Source of the DNA: Deinococcus taeanensis
GTDB lineage: Bacteria > Deinococcota > Deinococci > Deinococcales > Deinococcaceae
Direction: 5' to 3'
Length of the DNA: 64,000 nucleotides
Assembly (NCBI RefSeq): GCF_020229735.1
Contig: NZ_CP083457.1
Location: 366,427-430,426 of the forward strand
The position numbers and the translations under genes are program-made. Every line of letters begins with the position of its first letter. The stretch's first letter is position 1. Below, piece after piece: positions 33,364 to 42,940 of this stretch. The notes under the pieces are model-generated. The model ran no database searches. It was not told the origin of the DNA and saw only the letters and a program-made list of their open reading frames with translations.

Positions 33364-34346
33364 CGGGTGACCTTGCCGCTCCGGACCGGTTGACCGACGT
33401 CCGCGACGCGCTGCGCGGCGAGGTCCACCACCAGGTTCTGCACAGCGGGGCACAGCTGGATCCAGGCGGCGAGGCTGCCGGCGTCCGCAGCTGCGGCACT
33501 CAGGGTCAGGTGGGGTGAGCCGGCGGCCTCGCACACGTCCTGGACACGCGCCAGGGTCTGCGTCAGGTACGGCGTGCCGCCCGGGCTGCGGAGCACGATC
33601 ACACCGACGTGAGGGGTGAGCAGTTCCGGCGGGCCGTGCCGGAACTGGCCGAGTTCATATGCGAGGGCCGGAATGCGCGCCAGTTCGATGACGCCCAGTG
33701 CGCCCATCGCAGCCACGCCGCTGGCCCCGCCGGATCCGAGGAAGATCACGGACGTAACCTTTTCAAGTGGCCGGGCGTCTGTGTCTGGCACCAGCGGTGT
33801 GAGGGGGAAGGTGAGGCGAGGCGCGCCGAGAGCTTCGAGCACAAGCTGGTGCAGGGTCAGGCTCAGCAGGAACGAACGGGTCGCGGCAAAACCCTGTTCC
33901 CCGCCACCGGCGGCCAACAGGGTGGGGAGGTGCCGGGCGAGGTGGCCGTCCGGATTGAGGCTCAAGCCGAAGGACCGGCCCTGCGCCTGCCCGGGAGACT
34001 GGCCGAGGTACTGGGCGATCTCGCCGGAGTCCCCGGACTGACTGGCGATCACCGTCACGCGGGCCGGATCTGCCGGCAGCGGCTGCACGAGCGCCTCGTC
34101 GAGGGTCATGGCGGTGGCAGGAACGCCCAGGTGGCGGTAGGCGCCGGCGGCCGCCTGGTTGGCGTGGTGGCTGCCGCCCATGCCGAGCAGCAGGAGGGTC
34201 GCGCCGGGCTGGCGGAGCTGCGCGGCGATGTCCGCTGCGAGGCGCCGCTGCGCGGGGTCGCTGCAGGTGAGCTGGGCGTCATCAAACTGACGGGCCTGTT
34301 CGGCGCGGATCAGTTGGAGTCCGGTGGGGCGGGGGGTGTGGGTCAT
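33360..34346 (-). CDS. SIS-domain sugar isomerase/deaminase
   Basis: The 328-residue protein has two sugar-isomerase (SIS) domains. The first has LLLLGMGGSHHANQAAAGAY near residue 55 and VIASQSGDSGEIAQYLG near 100. The second has SVIFLGSGGASGVAAMGAL near 190 and AYELGQFRHGPPELL near 215, the usual active-site loops. This is the layout of AgaS and NagB-II type enzymes that convert glucosamine- or galactosamine-6-phosphate to keto sugar phosphate and ammonia. It overlaps the permease upstream and the kinase downstream by four bases each. With them it suggests amino-sugar use. Confidence 0.87.
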   Translation of the reverse strand: MTHTPRPTGLQLIRAEQARQFDDAQLTCSDPAQRRLAADIAAQLRQPGATLLLLGMGGSHHANQAAAGAYRHLGVPATAMTLDEALVQPLPADPARVTVIASQSGDSGEIAQYLGQSPGQAQGRSFGLSLNPDGHLARHLPTLLAAGGGEQGFAATRSFLLSLTLHQLVLEALGAPRLTFPLTPLVPDTDARPLEKVTSVIFLGSGGASGVAAMGALGVIELARIPALAYELGQFRHGPPELLTPHVGVIVLRSPGGTPYLTQTLARVQDVCEAAGSPHLTLSAAAADAGSLAAWIQLCPAVQNLVVDLAAQRVADVGQPVRSGKVTR

Positions 34347-35188
34347 CCTTTGACTCCTCCTGAGGTGAGGCCAGCGAGCAGGCCGCGCTGCAGGGCGACG
34401 GCGATCAGCACCGGTGGCAGGGCCGCGAGGGCGCCGGCCGCCATGATCAGGCCGTAGTCGGTGGCGCGGCCGGCGGTGAAGTCGGCAATGGCGACCGGCA
34501 GGGTCTTGGCGCTCAGGCCGTTGGTGAACAGCAGGCCGTAGAAGAATTCATCCCAGGCGAGCAGGACCGCGAAGATGGCGCTCGTGGTGACGCCGGGCAG
34601 GGCGAGGGGAACCACGAGGCGGGTCATGGTGCCGGTGCGGCTGAGGCCGTCAATCAGGCCCGACTCCTCGATTTCAACCGGCACCGCGTCGAAATTGGAT
34701 TTGAGCAGCCAGGTGGTGAACGGCAGGATCAGGCTGCAGTACACCAGGATCAACCCCCAGACGGTGTTGAGCAGGTGCAGGTGGGCGAGCAGCTGGTAGA
34801 GGGGCAGGACCAGCGCCACCGGCGGCAGCATGTACGTGGCGATCACGGTGGCGAGCAGCCCGCCCTTCCCGGCCGGGAAGCGGGAGAGGGCGTACGCGGC
34901 GGGGATGCCGGCGGCCAGGGCAATGGCGGTGGTGGTGAGTGCCACGACCGCGCTGTTACGCAGGGCGTACAGGAAGGTCTGCCCCGGGGTGTTTGGTTCG
35001 AGGGTGAGCAGCGCGGCGTAGCGGCTCCAGTCGAAGGTGCCTGGCCACCAGCGCAGCGGCAGCGCGGTCAGCTGGGTGGACGGCATGACGCTGCTGAGCA
35101 GCATCCAGGCGACCGGCAGCAGCACGCTGGCGGCGAACAGCAGCGCGCCGAGGTACACCAGAAGGGACTGCAGGCGGGAGCGTCTCAC
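34343..35188 (-). CDS. Sugar ABC transporter permease (MalG-type)
   Basis: The roughly 281-residue membrane protein has six hydrophobic helices and the inner-membrane-component EAA-type loop ESGLIDGLSRTGTMTRLVVPLALPG near residue 195. The GTG at 35188 (MRRSRLQSLLVYLGAL) overlaps the upstream permease stop and is preferred over a GTG nine codons earlier. It pairs with the second permease to form the channel of a CUT1-type importer, whose ATPase is not encoded here and is presumably shared with other systems in the cell. Confidence 0.9.
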   Translation of the reverse strand: MRRSRLQSLLVYLGALLFAASVLLPVAWMLLSSVMPSTQLTALPLRWWPGTFDWSRYAALLTLEPNTPGQTFLYALRNSAVVALTTTAIALAAGIPAAYALSRFPAGKGGLLATVIATYMLPPVALVLPLYQLLAHLHLLNTVWGLILVYCSLILPFTTWLLKSNFDAVPVEIEESGLIDGLSRTGTMTRLVVPLALPGVTTSAIFAVLLAWDEFFYGLLFTNGLSAKTLPVAIADFTAGRATDYGLIMAAGALAALPPVLIAVALQRGLLAGLTSGGVKG

Positions 35189-36093
35189 GCTTGGCCCTGC
35201 CGGCGGGAGAGCCACAGGTACGCCGCGATGAGCAACGCACTGACGAGCACCATCACGTTGGCGTACGCGGCGCCACTGCCGGCCTGCAGGTAGGTGTAGG
35301 CCTCCTGGTAGACCGTGAAGGACGCTGTTTTCGTGGTGTCGGCGGGCCCGCCGCGGGTCATCACGTAGATGATGTCAAACACCTTGAACGCCTCGATGGT
35401 GCGCAGGACCACCGCGACGCTCAGCGGTCCGGCGATGGCGGGCAGGGTGAGTTTCCAGAACCGCGTCCAGGCGCCGGCGCCGTCCAGAGCCGCCGCTTCG
35501 TGAATTTCGGCCGGCACCGACTGCAGGGCCGCGAGGGTGATCAGGGCGACGAGCGGGTAGTTTTTCCAGACGTCGGCGAGCACCACCATGTTCAGGGCCA
35601 GGCCCGGTTCGCCCAGCCAGGAGCGGTAGGTGCCGGTGAGGCCGACCTGCGTGAGCAGGGCGTTCAGGGCGCCGTACTCAGGGTTGTAGATCCAGCGCCA
35701 CATGGTGGCGTTGACGATGGTGGGAATCGCCCACGGCAGGATCAGCAGGGCGCGCGCGGCGGTGCGGCCCCGGAACGGCTGGTTGAGCAGCAGGGCCACG
35801 AGGACCCCCAGGACCAGTTCAAGGCCGACCGACGCCACGGAAAAGTAGGTGCTGTGCCACAGCGTGGCGTGAAAGTCGGGGTTGGTCAGCGCGGTGAGAT
35901 AGTTCTGCGCGCCGACCCACGCGGGCCGGGTGCCCAGGGCATTGAGGCTGGCGTCGGTGAAGCTGAGGTACACGGTGCGCAGCAGCGGGTACCCCACGAC
36001 GCAGGCGAGCAGCAGCACGAGCGGCAGCAGCAGCGGCCAGCTCAGCGGAATGCTGAAGGTCCGGCGGGCACGTGGGACGGTCGGGGCGGCCAT
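35185..36093 (-). CDS. Sugar ABC transporter permease (MalF-type)
   Basis: This 302-residue membrane protein has an N-terminal helix (WPLLLPLVLLLACVVGYPLL) and the CUT1 permease signature PAEIHEAAALDGAGAWTRFWKLTLPAIAGPL near residue 195 (EAA loop). Its ATG overlaps the stop of the binding-protein gene (TGATG), so translation is coupled. It forms the membrane channel with the next permease. Confidence 0.9.
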   Translation of the reverse strand: MAAPTVPRARRTFSIPLSWPLLLPLVLLLACVVGYPLLRTVYLSFTDASLNALGTRPAWVGAQNYLTALTNPDFHATLWHSTYFSVASVGLELVLGVLVALLLNQPFRGRTAARALLILPWAIPTIVNATMWRWIYNPEYGALNALLTQVGLTGTYRSWLGEPGLALNMVVLADVWKNYPLVALITLAALQSVPAEIHEAAALDGAGAWTRFWKLTLPAIAGPLSVAVVLRTIEAFKVFDIIYVMTRGGPADTTKTASFTVYQEAYTYLQAGSGAAYANVMVLVSALLIAAYLWLSRRQGQA

Positions 36094-37319
36094 CAGCGGA
36101 GTCGGCTGGCCACCCGGGCGGCGTCATCCAGCGCCTGCTTGGGCGTCTGCTGCCCGAGCAGGGCCTTCTGGAGCGCGGTCTGCAGCGCGGTGCTGAGCTG
36201 CGGGTACTGCGCGATGGTGGGCCGGGGCAGCATCACGCCGAGCGAGGTGCGGGCCGCCGTGACGAGGTCCGTCTGGCCCTTGGTGACGGCCGGCTTGGAG
36301 TAACTGCTTTTCCAGATGGGCAGGCTGAGTTTGGCGTACGTTTCCTGCACCGGCTGTGAAGTCATGTGCCGGATGTACGCCCACGCCTCGTCCTTGTGAC
36401 CGCTGCCGGTGGGAATGCCGAGCGCCATGCTGCCGTTCATGGCGCTCGCGGCACTGACGCCCTTGACGCCCGGGGCGGGGACCACGCCGACCTGCCCGGC
36501 CACCTTGGATTCCTTGGGGTTGTTGGCCAGCGCGTACATGTAGGTCCAGTTCAGGGCGAAGGCCGCTTCGCCGTTCGAGAAGACCTTGCGCACGTCTTCT
36601 TCCAGGTACTCGCGGCTGTTGGGGTTGCTGACGCCCTGGCGCAGCGTGTCGGTCATGAATTCCAGGGCCTTGAGGCCACCGCCGGCATTGAAGCTGGGTT
36701 TGCCGCCCTGGTAGAAGGAGCCGCCGAAGGCGGAGAGCAGCGTGGTGTAGTCGCAGATCAGTGCTTCCGCCTGGCTCCAGCTCCACACCAGCGGGTACTT
36801 CACAAGGCCCTTGGCTTTGATGGCGTTCGCCTGCGTGAGCAGTTCCGCCCAGGTGCGCGGCGGGGTCTTGAAGCCGGCTTTGCTCAGGATGGCTTTGTTG
36901 TAGTACAGGTACTTGGTGTCCAGGATCCAGGGCATGCCGTAGCGTTTGCCGCCGGCCTCCACAGTTTTCCAGGCGCCCGGAAACACCTTGGCGTTGTCGC
37001 TGGCGGGAATCCGCGCGGTGACGTCCTGCAGGAAACCATTTTTGGCGAACTCGGTGGGCCAGATCACGTCGAACAGCACCACGTCGTACCCGTTGGTGCC
37101 GGCGGACGCGGCGCTGACGATCTTGTCGTGCAGCGCCTCGTAGGGCACGAACTCCAGGCTGACCTTCACGTCCGGGTGGGTGGTCTCGAACGCGCGGGTC
37201 ATCTTCTGTATGTCCGTTTCGCTGTACGCGGCCTGTTTCATGTACAGGGCTTTGAGGGTGACCGGGGCAGCGGCGGCGCTGCTGAGCAGAAGGGACAGAC
37301 CAAGCATCAGGGTTTTCAT
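36093..37319 (-). CDS. Extracellular sugar-binding protein of an ABC importer
   Basis: The 408-residue protein has a signal peptide (MKTLMLGLSLLLSSAAAAP) and the type-1 solute-binding fold: VKVSLEFVPYEALHDKIVSA, GYDVVLFDVIWPTEFAKNG, KRYGMPWILDTKYLYYNKAIL and the late AFALNWTYMYALAN block. GGAGG precedes the ATG. It delivers the substrate to the two permeases. Neighbouring SIS and ROK enzymes suggest an amino sugar or small oligosaccharide; the ligand cannot be told from sequence. Confidence 0.9.
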   Translation of the reverse strand: MKTLMLGLSLLLSSAAAAPVTLKALYMKQAAYSETDIQKMTRAFETTHPDVKVSLEFVPYEALHDKIVSAASAGTNGYDVVLFDVIWPTEFAKNGFLQDVTARIPASDNAKVFPGAWKTVEAGGKRYGMPWILDTKYLYYNKAILSKAGFKTPPRTWAELLTQANAIKAKGLVKYPLVWSWSQAEALICDYTTLLSAFGGSFYQGGKPSFNAGGGLKALEFMTDTLRQGVSNPNSREYLEEDVRKVFSNGEAAFALNWTYMYALANNPKESKVAGQVGVVPAPGVKGVSAASAMNGSMALGIPTGSGHKDEAWAYIRHMTSQPVQETYAKLSLPIWKSSYSKPAVTKGQTDLVTAARTSLGVMLPRPTIAQYPQLSTALQTALQKALLGQQTPKQALDDAARVASRLR

Positions 37320-37344
37320 GACAGACCTCCAGGGTCGGGGACGT

Positions 37345-38370
37345 TCAGGGGGTGAGCGCGCGGGGTGCGGCGGTGCCGGCCATCAGGGAGAACGTGAACC
37401 GTTCGCGGCTGGCGACGAGGGCGCCAAGTGCCGGTCCGTCGTCGCCGAGGGGTGAGAGGGTGACCTGCAGGTGCGGCGCGACCGTCTGAATGGACTGCGC
37501 GCTGGACGGGCCGTCCGGCGGGCCGTCTTCCTTGATGATCAGGAGGCCCACGTCCAGCGCCACGGCAATGGCGCTGACCAGGAAGCTGAGGGCCTGCTGC
37601 CGGACCGGGCGGGGCAGCAGCTCCAGGGGAACGGCCGCGGCCTGGTCCGGCCAGGAGGCCAGGGCCATCTCACCGGCCTTGCCGCGCGGGCCGCGGTAGA
37701 GCGCACCGTCCAGGAAGAGGCCCATGCCGATGCCGCTCTCACGCTGAATCAGCACCATGAAGCTCTGCTGGGTGCGGCCCGCGCCGTGATGTTTTTCAGC
37801 CAGGGCGTGCAGGTTGGCGTCGTTGTCCAGCTTGACTTCAATCCCGGCCTGAGCAAGCAGCGCCCGCATCTGGGTGAACTGCACGGTGGGCAGGGAATTG
37901 GGCTCGAGAGGGACGCCCTGGTCGGACACGGGGGCCGGAATACTGAGGGTGACCTGCCGTACGGGGCCGTGCGGCGGCTGGTCCAGAAGTGACTCAAGCC
38001 ACCCGGTCAGCAGCGCGTCGATCGCCTCGGGGTGTGGCGCGCTGAGCGTAACCAGGGCGCGGCACTCGCCCCGGACGTCGCTGGTCAGGATCCGCAGCTC
38101 ATGAGGTTGCACGTCGATGCCGACGAGCGTGCCGAGTGCCGGGTGCAGGTCATAGATGCCGGCGGGCCTGCCGGCCTGCCCTTCGGTTTTGGCAACTTCA
38201 GTAATGAAGCCGCTTTCTTCCAGTTCTTTGGTCAGGCTGGTCACGGTCACGGCGGACAGGGCCGTTCGCTCGGCGAGATCGGCGCGCGCGAGGGGACCGT
38301 GGTTCAGCAGGGCGAGAAGAATCTGCTGCCGGTTGTAATCCCGCATCAGGCGGGGGGTGGACATGCTCAT
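37345..38370 (-). CDS. ROK-family transcriptional regulator (NagC/XylR-like)
   Basis: The 341-residue protein has a winged helix at residues 10-70 (NRQQILLALLNHGPLARADLAERTALSAVTVTSLTKELEESG) and a ROK domain after it (VGIDVQPHEL, LDNDANLHALAEKHHG). The zinc cluster of ROK enzymes is absent, as in many regulators. It is the first gene of the operon and is 26 bases upstream of the binding-protein gene. ROK regulators of this type usually repress the adjacent sugar operon and release on binding the sugar or sugar phosphate. An AT-rich near-palindrome lies just upstream. Confidence 0.87.
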   Translation of the reverse strand: MSMSTPRLMRDYNRQQILLALLNHGPLARADLAERTALSAVTVTSLTKELEESGFITEVAKTEGQAGRPAGIYDLHPALGTLVGIDVQPHELRILTSDVRGECRALVTLSAPHPEAIDALLTGWLESLLDQPPHGPVRQVTLSIPAPVSDQGVPLEPNSLPTVQFTQMRALLAQAGIEVKLDNDANLHALAEKHHGAGRTQQSFMVLIQRESGIGMGLFLDGALYRGPRGKAGEMALASWPDQAAAVPLELLPRPVRQQALSFLVSAIAVALDVGLLIIKEDGPPDGPSSAQSIQTVAPHLQVTLSPLGDDGPALGALVASRERFTFSLMAGTAAPRALTP

Positions 38371-38378
38371 TCGGACCG

Positions 38379-38394
38379 CCTTTAATTAATTAGG
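38379..38394 (-). promoter_or_regulatory. Candidate operator of the ROK regulator
   Basis: CCTTTAATTAATTAGG, centred on the 8-bp palindrome TTAATTAA, lies 9 bases before the ROK regulator ATG, in otherwise GC-rich DNA. AT-rich palindromes are usual ROK-repressor sites. A -10/-35 pair is not obvious around it. Confidence 0.5.
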
Positions 38395-39843
38395 TTTCTT
38401 AAAAATAGAGACACGGAGGCCGCCCGTCAAGACGCCGTGATCAGCCGGCCCGGACACCCAGACCTGACCGGGGGCTCCGCGACCATCCTGACCAGCACAT
38501 CAGGGCCCGTTCCCGGCAGGCCACGCGATCACCCGGCCTGACGCCGTGAGCCGGCGGTTCAGAGAGCCGCATCCGCACCGGCGGTGAAGCCGCTGCCCAG
38601 TGCTCGCCCGACTGGCACCGTTTTCCCCTGCACGTCAGGAGTCACTCGGCGGTTCCACCCCCTGCGGCTGAGCCGGTCAGGTCCGCGGGCGCGGACTCAG
38701 AGGCGTCGGCCGCCTGCGGACGCGCCACCTTCAGGTCGCCCACCCGTGCTGAAAGACCTGCCCCAGCAGACTTCCGGACAAGCAGCAGTCGGGGGCCGCT
38801 GTGCCCCGCGCACATTGCGGCGTCAGCCTTTCCTTTTTTGCCTGTCCGCTCCCGCCACATCGCTGAAATGCCCCTCCAGCCAAGCGCTGGAGGAACGGAC
38901 GGCCGCTGCGCGCCATCGGTGCTCCACCGCGGGGGGCAGGTCCGGGTGAGCTGCGGCCGCTTGATGAAGCCCCTCAACCTGTGAACTGGTATGCCGCATG
39001 CCCCGGCTGCAGGCGCGTGCTCGGTCCGGTTTCCGATGATCACAACGCACCCAGTCGACCTGCCGGGTCACCCCTTGACCACGCCCTACATTCCTGCTGT
39101 GTTCAGCTAAGGTCAGCCGCCCGCAGCCCTTGTCCTCCGGGCCGGGCAGACCCAGCGCCGGGCTCCCCCGGAGGCTGAGTTCACCCTGATGGATGGCGCG
39201 GTCGCTGAGCACCGGTGGGCTGTGACGCCTGATCCACCGGCCCCTGGAACCGGAAGGCCCGCCACCCACTGTCGGCTCGAAAGTCCGGGCTGATCTGAGA
39301 GGCACGGGGACCGGCGGGGCGCCGCTGTCTCTGGAGAGGGGCGGGGAGATGGACGTGGCACGCCCGCACCTGTCGCCAGCCGGGCAGGCCGCATCAGGTC
39401 CTCGTGGACCGCTCCGCAACGTTCCTCGCGGCGCAGCTCTCGCCTACCGGCCGTCACGACGGCCTGCTCTGGCCGCGCGTCCCTGCAAACGTCCGGAACG
39501 GCCGCAGCCCGGCTGGCGGCTGATCTGCCCTGATGTCGCCGGGACGGTCGGTCGATGAACGTTCGTCCTCAGCGCCGGAGAGCCAGGAGCGCACCCAAAA
39601 CGGCGCGGCTGGGGTGGCAGGGTCGCCTGCGTGTGTGAGCCGGTCGCCAGGGCGGCGTGTGCCGGATGGGGTGCGCACTGGCACCCGCCTGGCCTTCACC
39701 TGTTGCCGGAGTCTTCAGACGGCGCCGGCGGTGGCGCGTGGCGTTTCAGGGTGCCCGGCCAGGCGGCTGGCCTGAACTCCCCTGGCCCTCCGGTACCGGC
39801 GCAGTCGTGGCGCTCCGGCCGCGTCGGTGGGCCAGGTGTCGTT
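38395..39843. other. Long intergenic region between the two catabolic operons
   Basis: About 1.4 kb with no family-supported gene. A weak minus-strand frame is listed separately at 38823-38999. The 3' end of the second operon and the promoter of the first lie at its edges. Confidence 0.4.
38823..38999 (-). CDS. Doubtful small protein
   Basis: A 58-residue frame starts at an ATG at 38999 (MRHTSSQVEGLHQAAAAHPD) and has a helix-friendly composition, ending in a basic tail (GADRQKRKG). No clear ribosome site was found and no family is recognised, so it may not be real. Confidence 0.25.
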   Translation of the reverse strand: MRHTSSQVEGLHQAAAAHPDLPPAVEHRWRAAAVRSSSAWLEGHFSDVAGADRQKRKG

Positions 39844-40593
39844 TCAGGCGTCCACTTCTGCGTTGAGGACGAGTTCCAGACGCTTGGCCGCGTTCTGGAC
39901 GTGATGCCGCATGGCCCGCTGGGCTCCCTGCGGATCGTGACGCCGGACCGCGTCAATGACGGCCTCGTGTTCTCGCAGCAGGTCACCCACGTTCTGGAGG
40001 CGCGACACGGTCACGAAGATGTATTCCGACAGCGCCTGACGGAGCACCTCCATGATCTGGGAAAAAATCGCATTTCCTGCAATGCGGGCCAGAACGATGT
40101 GCAGTTTCACGTCGTAGTCGGTGAACGCTGCGTTTTCCGGCAGGGACTTCATCTGGGCGTGCAGAGTCTCGAGTTCCTGAATGTCCTGCGCGGTGGCCCG
40201 CATGGCCGCCAGCCGGGCGACCTCCGACTCGATGGCCGTGCGGGCCTCAGCGACGTCGAGGTAGGTCTGACGGGTAAACAGTGCCCCCAGATCAAGCGGT
40301 GGGGTCACGATCAGGCTCTGCGTTTCGAGCACGAAGGTGCCGTGTCCGTGCCGCACCTCAACCACGCCGGAGGAGGCCAGCACCTTCATGGCCTCGCGCA
40401 GCGCCGTGCGGCTCACGCCGTAGGTCTGCATCAATTCCGGCTCGGTCGGCAGCCGGTCGCCGCGCTTGAGTCCCTCGCGTTTGATGTACGCGATGATGTC
40501 ATCCGCAACGATCCCGGACACCTGCCTGGTCTTCTCCCGGGTGCCCCGTTTGGAGGTGGCCGGGGCGGGCACCTTGTCAACATCGATTTCCAT
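39844..40593 (-). CDS. GntR-family regulator with FCD domain
   Basis: The ~249-residue protein has the GntR winged helix (residues 25-95, VADDIIAYIKREGLKRGDRLP, TEPELMQTYGVSRTALREAM, GVVEVRHGHGTFV) and an all-helical FCD ligand-binding domain (about 120-240, DVAEARTAIESEVARLAA and FHIVLARIAGN-like DVKLHIVLARIAGN), with the metal-binding Asp/His pattern of FCD. It is the last gene of the catabolic operon: its ATG overlaps the aldolase stop (TGATG). FCD regulators usually bind a sugar acid intermediate and repress the operon, so it probably controls the genes around it. Confidence 0.9.
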   Translation of the reverse strand: MEIDVDKVPAPATSKRGTREKTRQVSGIVADDIIAYIKREGLKRGDRLPTEPELMQTYGVSRTALREAMKVLASSGVVEVRHGHGTFVLETQSLIVTPPLDLGALFTRQTYLDVAEARTAIESEVARLAAMRATAQDIQELETLHAQMKSLPENAAFTDYDVKLHIVLARIAGNAIFSQIMEVLRQALSEYIFVTVSRLQNVGDLLREHEAVIDAVRRHDPQGAQRAMRHHVQNAAKRLELVLNAEVDA

Positions 40594-41468
40594 CACTTGA
40601 CTGGCCCTGCAGACGCTGTGGACGGGAGATCGGAATGGCGGGTCACATAGGTCAGCATACTTGTCTCCATGGCGTGCCCGGCGGCGAGTCCCAGCGCCGC
40701 GGCGTGTGCTTCCGGACCCAGGGCCTGCGCGGCGTTCAGCAGCGCGGCGGTCCCGGCCAGCGCCACTTCCGTGTTCACGTTGATCTTGGCGATGCCGGCG
40801 TGCACGGCGCTTCGCAGGGCGGTGAACGGCGTGCCGCTGCCGCCGTGCAGCACAAGCGGCAGCGGCACCCGGGCGGCGATCTGACGAAGCCGGTCCAGGT
40901 CGAGGTGCGGCTCGCCCCGGTACAGGCCGTGCACCGTGCCGATCGACACGGCGAGGGCGTCGATGCCGGTCACCTGCACGAAGTCGTGGGCCTGCGCGGG
41001 GTCCGTGAGGTGCTCCTCACCGTGGTCGAACTCGTGGCTGGCCGCGCCGATGGCCAGTGCGCCGAGCTCCGCTTCCACCCCGACCCCCAGCCGGTGGGCG
41101 TAGCGCGACACCTGAGCGGTCAACGCGACGTTCTGGTCGTAGGGAAGGTGAGAACCGTCAAACATGACGCTGTCGTAACCCAGCCGGGCCGCTTCGGCAC
41201 ACAGGTCGGCGTCCGCCGCGTGATCGAGGTGCAGCAGCACCTGGTTGACGCACCCGGCGTCCTGAGCAAGTGCGCTGACCAGGGCGCGCATGGGCCTGAG
41301 CCCCACGTTCTCCAGGTACTTCTCGCCGTGCGCGACGATCACCGGCCGACCGGTGCGGGCCGCGACCCGCACGGCGGCGCTGACGGATTCGACGCTGTAG
41401 CAGTTGAACGCAAAGACGACCTGCCCGTCACGGCGGGCGGCCGACAGCAGGGCGCCGAACGCGGTCAT
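40593..41468 (-). CDS. Class II fructose-bisphosphate-aldolase-family protein
   Basis: The 291-residue zinc aldolase has FAFNCYSVESVSAAV at the N-terminus, LLHLDHAADADL with the active-site Asp and zinc His, DVVEAELGAL-type VGVEAELGAL, GTVHGLYRGEPHLD with a zinc His, and LVLHGGSGTPF. Operon partners (a four-carbon acid kinase and dehydrogenase) suggest cleavage of a phosphorylated four-carbon or related acid rather than glycolytic fructose bisphosphate. It overlaps the kinase stop by four bases and the GntR start. Confidence 0.9.
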   Translation of the reverse strand: MTAFGALLSAARRDGQVVFAFNCYSVESVSAAVRVAARTGRPVIVAHGEKYLENVGLRPMRALVSALAQDAGCVNQVLLHLDHAADADLCAEAARLGYDSVMFDGSHLPYDQNVALTAQVSRYAHRLGVGVEAELGALAIGAASHEFDHGEEHLTDPAQAHDFVQVTGIDALAVSIGTVHGLYRGEPHLDLDRLRQIAARVPLPLVLHGGSGTPFTALRSAVHAGIAKINVNTEVALAGTAALLNAAQALGPEAHAAALGLAAGHAMETSMLTYVTRHSDLPSTASAGPVK

Positions 41469-42940
41469 GGCGCGGCCACGCCCCCGGCGGCCGGGTGGGT
41501 GCCCTGCTGACGGGCGGCGTGCAGCGCTCCGTGCAGCTCGCCCAGGCTGCCCGGGCCACCCACGTTGCCTGGAAAGACGATGTACGGCAGTCCGGGAAAC
41601 GGGGTTTCCGCGCCCAGCGTCCAGACCGGCACGCCCGGCAGGGCCTGACCGCGCACCTGGGCCACGTGCACGCCGAGCCCGCGGAGCGCGACGTTGTGGG
41701 ACGTGATGCCGCCCTTGGCGATCACGAAGCTCGGCTCGACTTCGAGGCGCCGCACCACGTCCGTCAGGGCGGTGGATACGGCGCGTCCGATGTCCAGGTT
41801 CGCGTCGCCTGAGGCGCCCGTGTGCAGGTGACGGCTGGTGTAGAGCACCACGTCCCGCACGGCCGCCAGGTGCGCGTTCACTGCGCTGGCCGTGCGGGCG
41901 ATCTCGTCGGGCCCGTCGCCGGCCAGGATGCGCGCGACGTTCAGCTCGGTGGCCTGCACGCCGGGCCGGGCCAGAAGCTGTGCGAGCTGCTCCGAGGATC
42001 GGCTGATAAACGAGCCGACCACGCACAGACCGCCGGCCCGGGACCGCGGGGACAGCAGGGCCTCCGGGCGCAGCGGCGCCTGTTCGGCCAGTCCGGCGAG
42101 CGCCCGCACCATTGACGCGGCGGTCCGGGACAGCACGTTCACGCCGCTGCGTTCGGCCAGCAGCGTGCCCAGCGCCACCACCTCAATGTCCTGCTGGCAG
42201 GTGGCGTCGGCCACCGCCACGAAGGGTGCAGGCAGGCCGCACAGCCACTCGGCGACCGCCTCCGGGCCGCCCTGCCGGATCGTCTCCAGGGTCAGGACGT
42301 GCACCGCTTCAGCGGGGACGCGCCCGGCGGTCTTTTCCGCCACCCAGTCCGGCAGGGCCGACGAGCGGTACATGAAGGCGGGATCGCGGGCAAATTCCGT
42401 CTCCCCGACCGGCACCGACTGTCCGTTCTCGACGAGGTAGTGGACGCCCCCGGCAGTCACGCGGCCCCCCTCGATGAAGGCCGGCAGCAGCAGGGTGCCG
42501 GTGACCGGCTGCGTTCCGGCGAGCTCCTCGGCCATGATGTCCGTCTCGAGCGGGTAGTGGCCCCGGAGGGTGGAGTCGCTGCGGCTGACCACCCGCAGGT
42601 CCAGCCGGAGTTCCTGCCCCACCTGCACCAGCTGCCGCATGACGTCCTGCACGGCGCGGGTGGCGTCAGCGGCGTTCATGCTGCGCGAGTTGGTGAGGAT
42701 GTACACGGCCGGCCACGGCTGCCCCAGGGCGTCGCGGATCTCGCTGCCCTGCCACTGCAGGACGACAGGCAGGTCGTAGAGGGTCTGCATGCCCGTGGGA
42801 TCATCGTCCAGCACCACCAGCCGGCGCGTTCCGGACAGGTCGCGGATGCGGGGCAGCAGGGTGGGGTCAGCGGCAGGGAATGGCCCGGTGAGCCAGCCCG
42901 GCGGCTGGCGTCCCGCGACTCCAAGCGGCGCGCGGCTCAT
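41465..42940 (-). CDS. Four-carbon acid sugar kinase family protein (DUF1537)
   Basis: The 491-residue protein has both halves of the DUF1537 family: RRLVVLDDDPTGMQT with the N-terminal substrate-site Asp cluster, SRSDSTLRGHYPLE near residue 120, and in the C-terminal half GSFISRSSEQLAQL and FVIAKGGITSHNVALRGLGV for nucleotide binding. Such enzymes (OtnK, DenK types) phosphorylate D-/L-threonate, erythronate or 3-keto acids. Which acid is used here is not known. The ATG overlaps the racemase-like gene stop. Confidence 0.9.
   Translation of the reverse strand: MSRAPLGVAGRQPPGWLTGPFPAADPTLLPRIRDLSGTRRLVVLDDDPTGMQTLYDLPVVLQWQGSEIRDALGQPWPAVYILTNSRSMNAADATRAVQDVMRQLVQVGQELRLDLRVVSRSDSTLRGHYPLETDIMAEELAGTQPVTGTLLLPAFIEGGRVTAGGVHYLVENGQSVPVGETEFARDPAFMYRSSALPDWVAEKTAGRVPAEAVHVLTLETIRQGGPEAVAEWLCGLPAPFVAVADATCQQDIEVVALGTLLAERSGVNVLSRTAASMVRALAGLAEQAPLRPEALLSPRSRAGGLCVVGSFISRSSEQLAQLLARPGVQATELNVARILAGDGPDEIARTASAVNAHLAAVRDVVLYTSRHLHTGASGDANLDIGRAVSTALTDVVRRLEVEPSFVIAKGGITSHNVALRGLGVHVAQVRGQALPGVPVWTLGAETPFPGLPYIVFPGNVGGPGSLGELHGALHAARQQGTHPAAGGVAAP

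Noticed and set aside
39631..40650. Plus-strand frame of 339 codons over the GntR gene
   Set aside because: Antisense to a well-matched FCD regulator and part of its upstream region; no features of its own.
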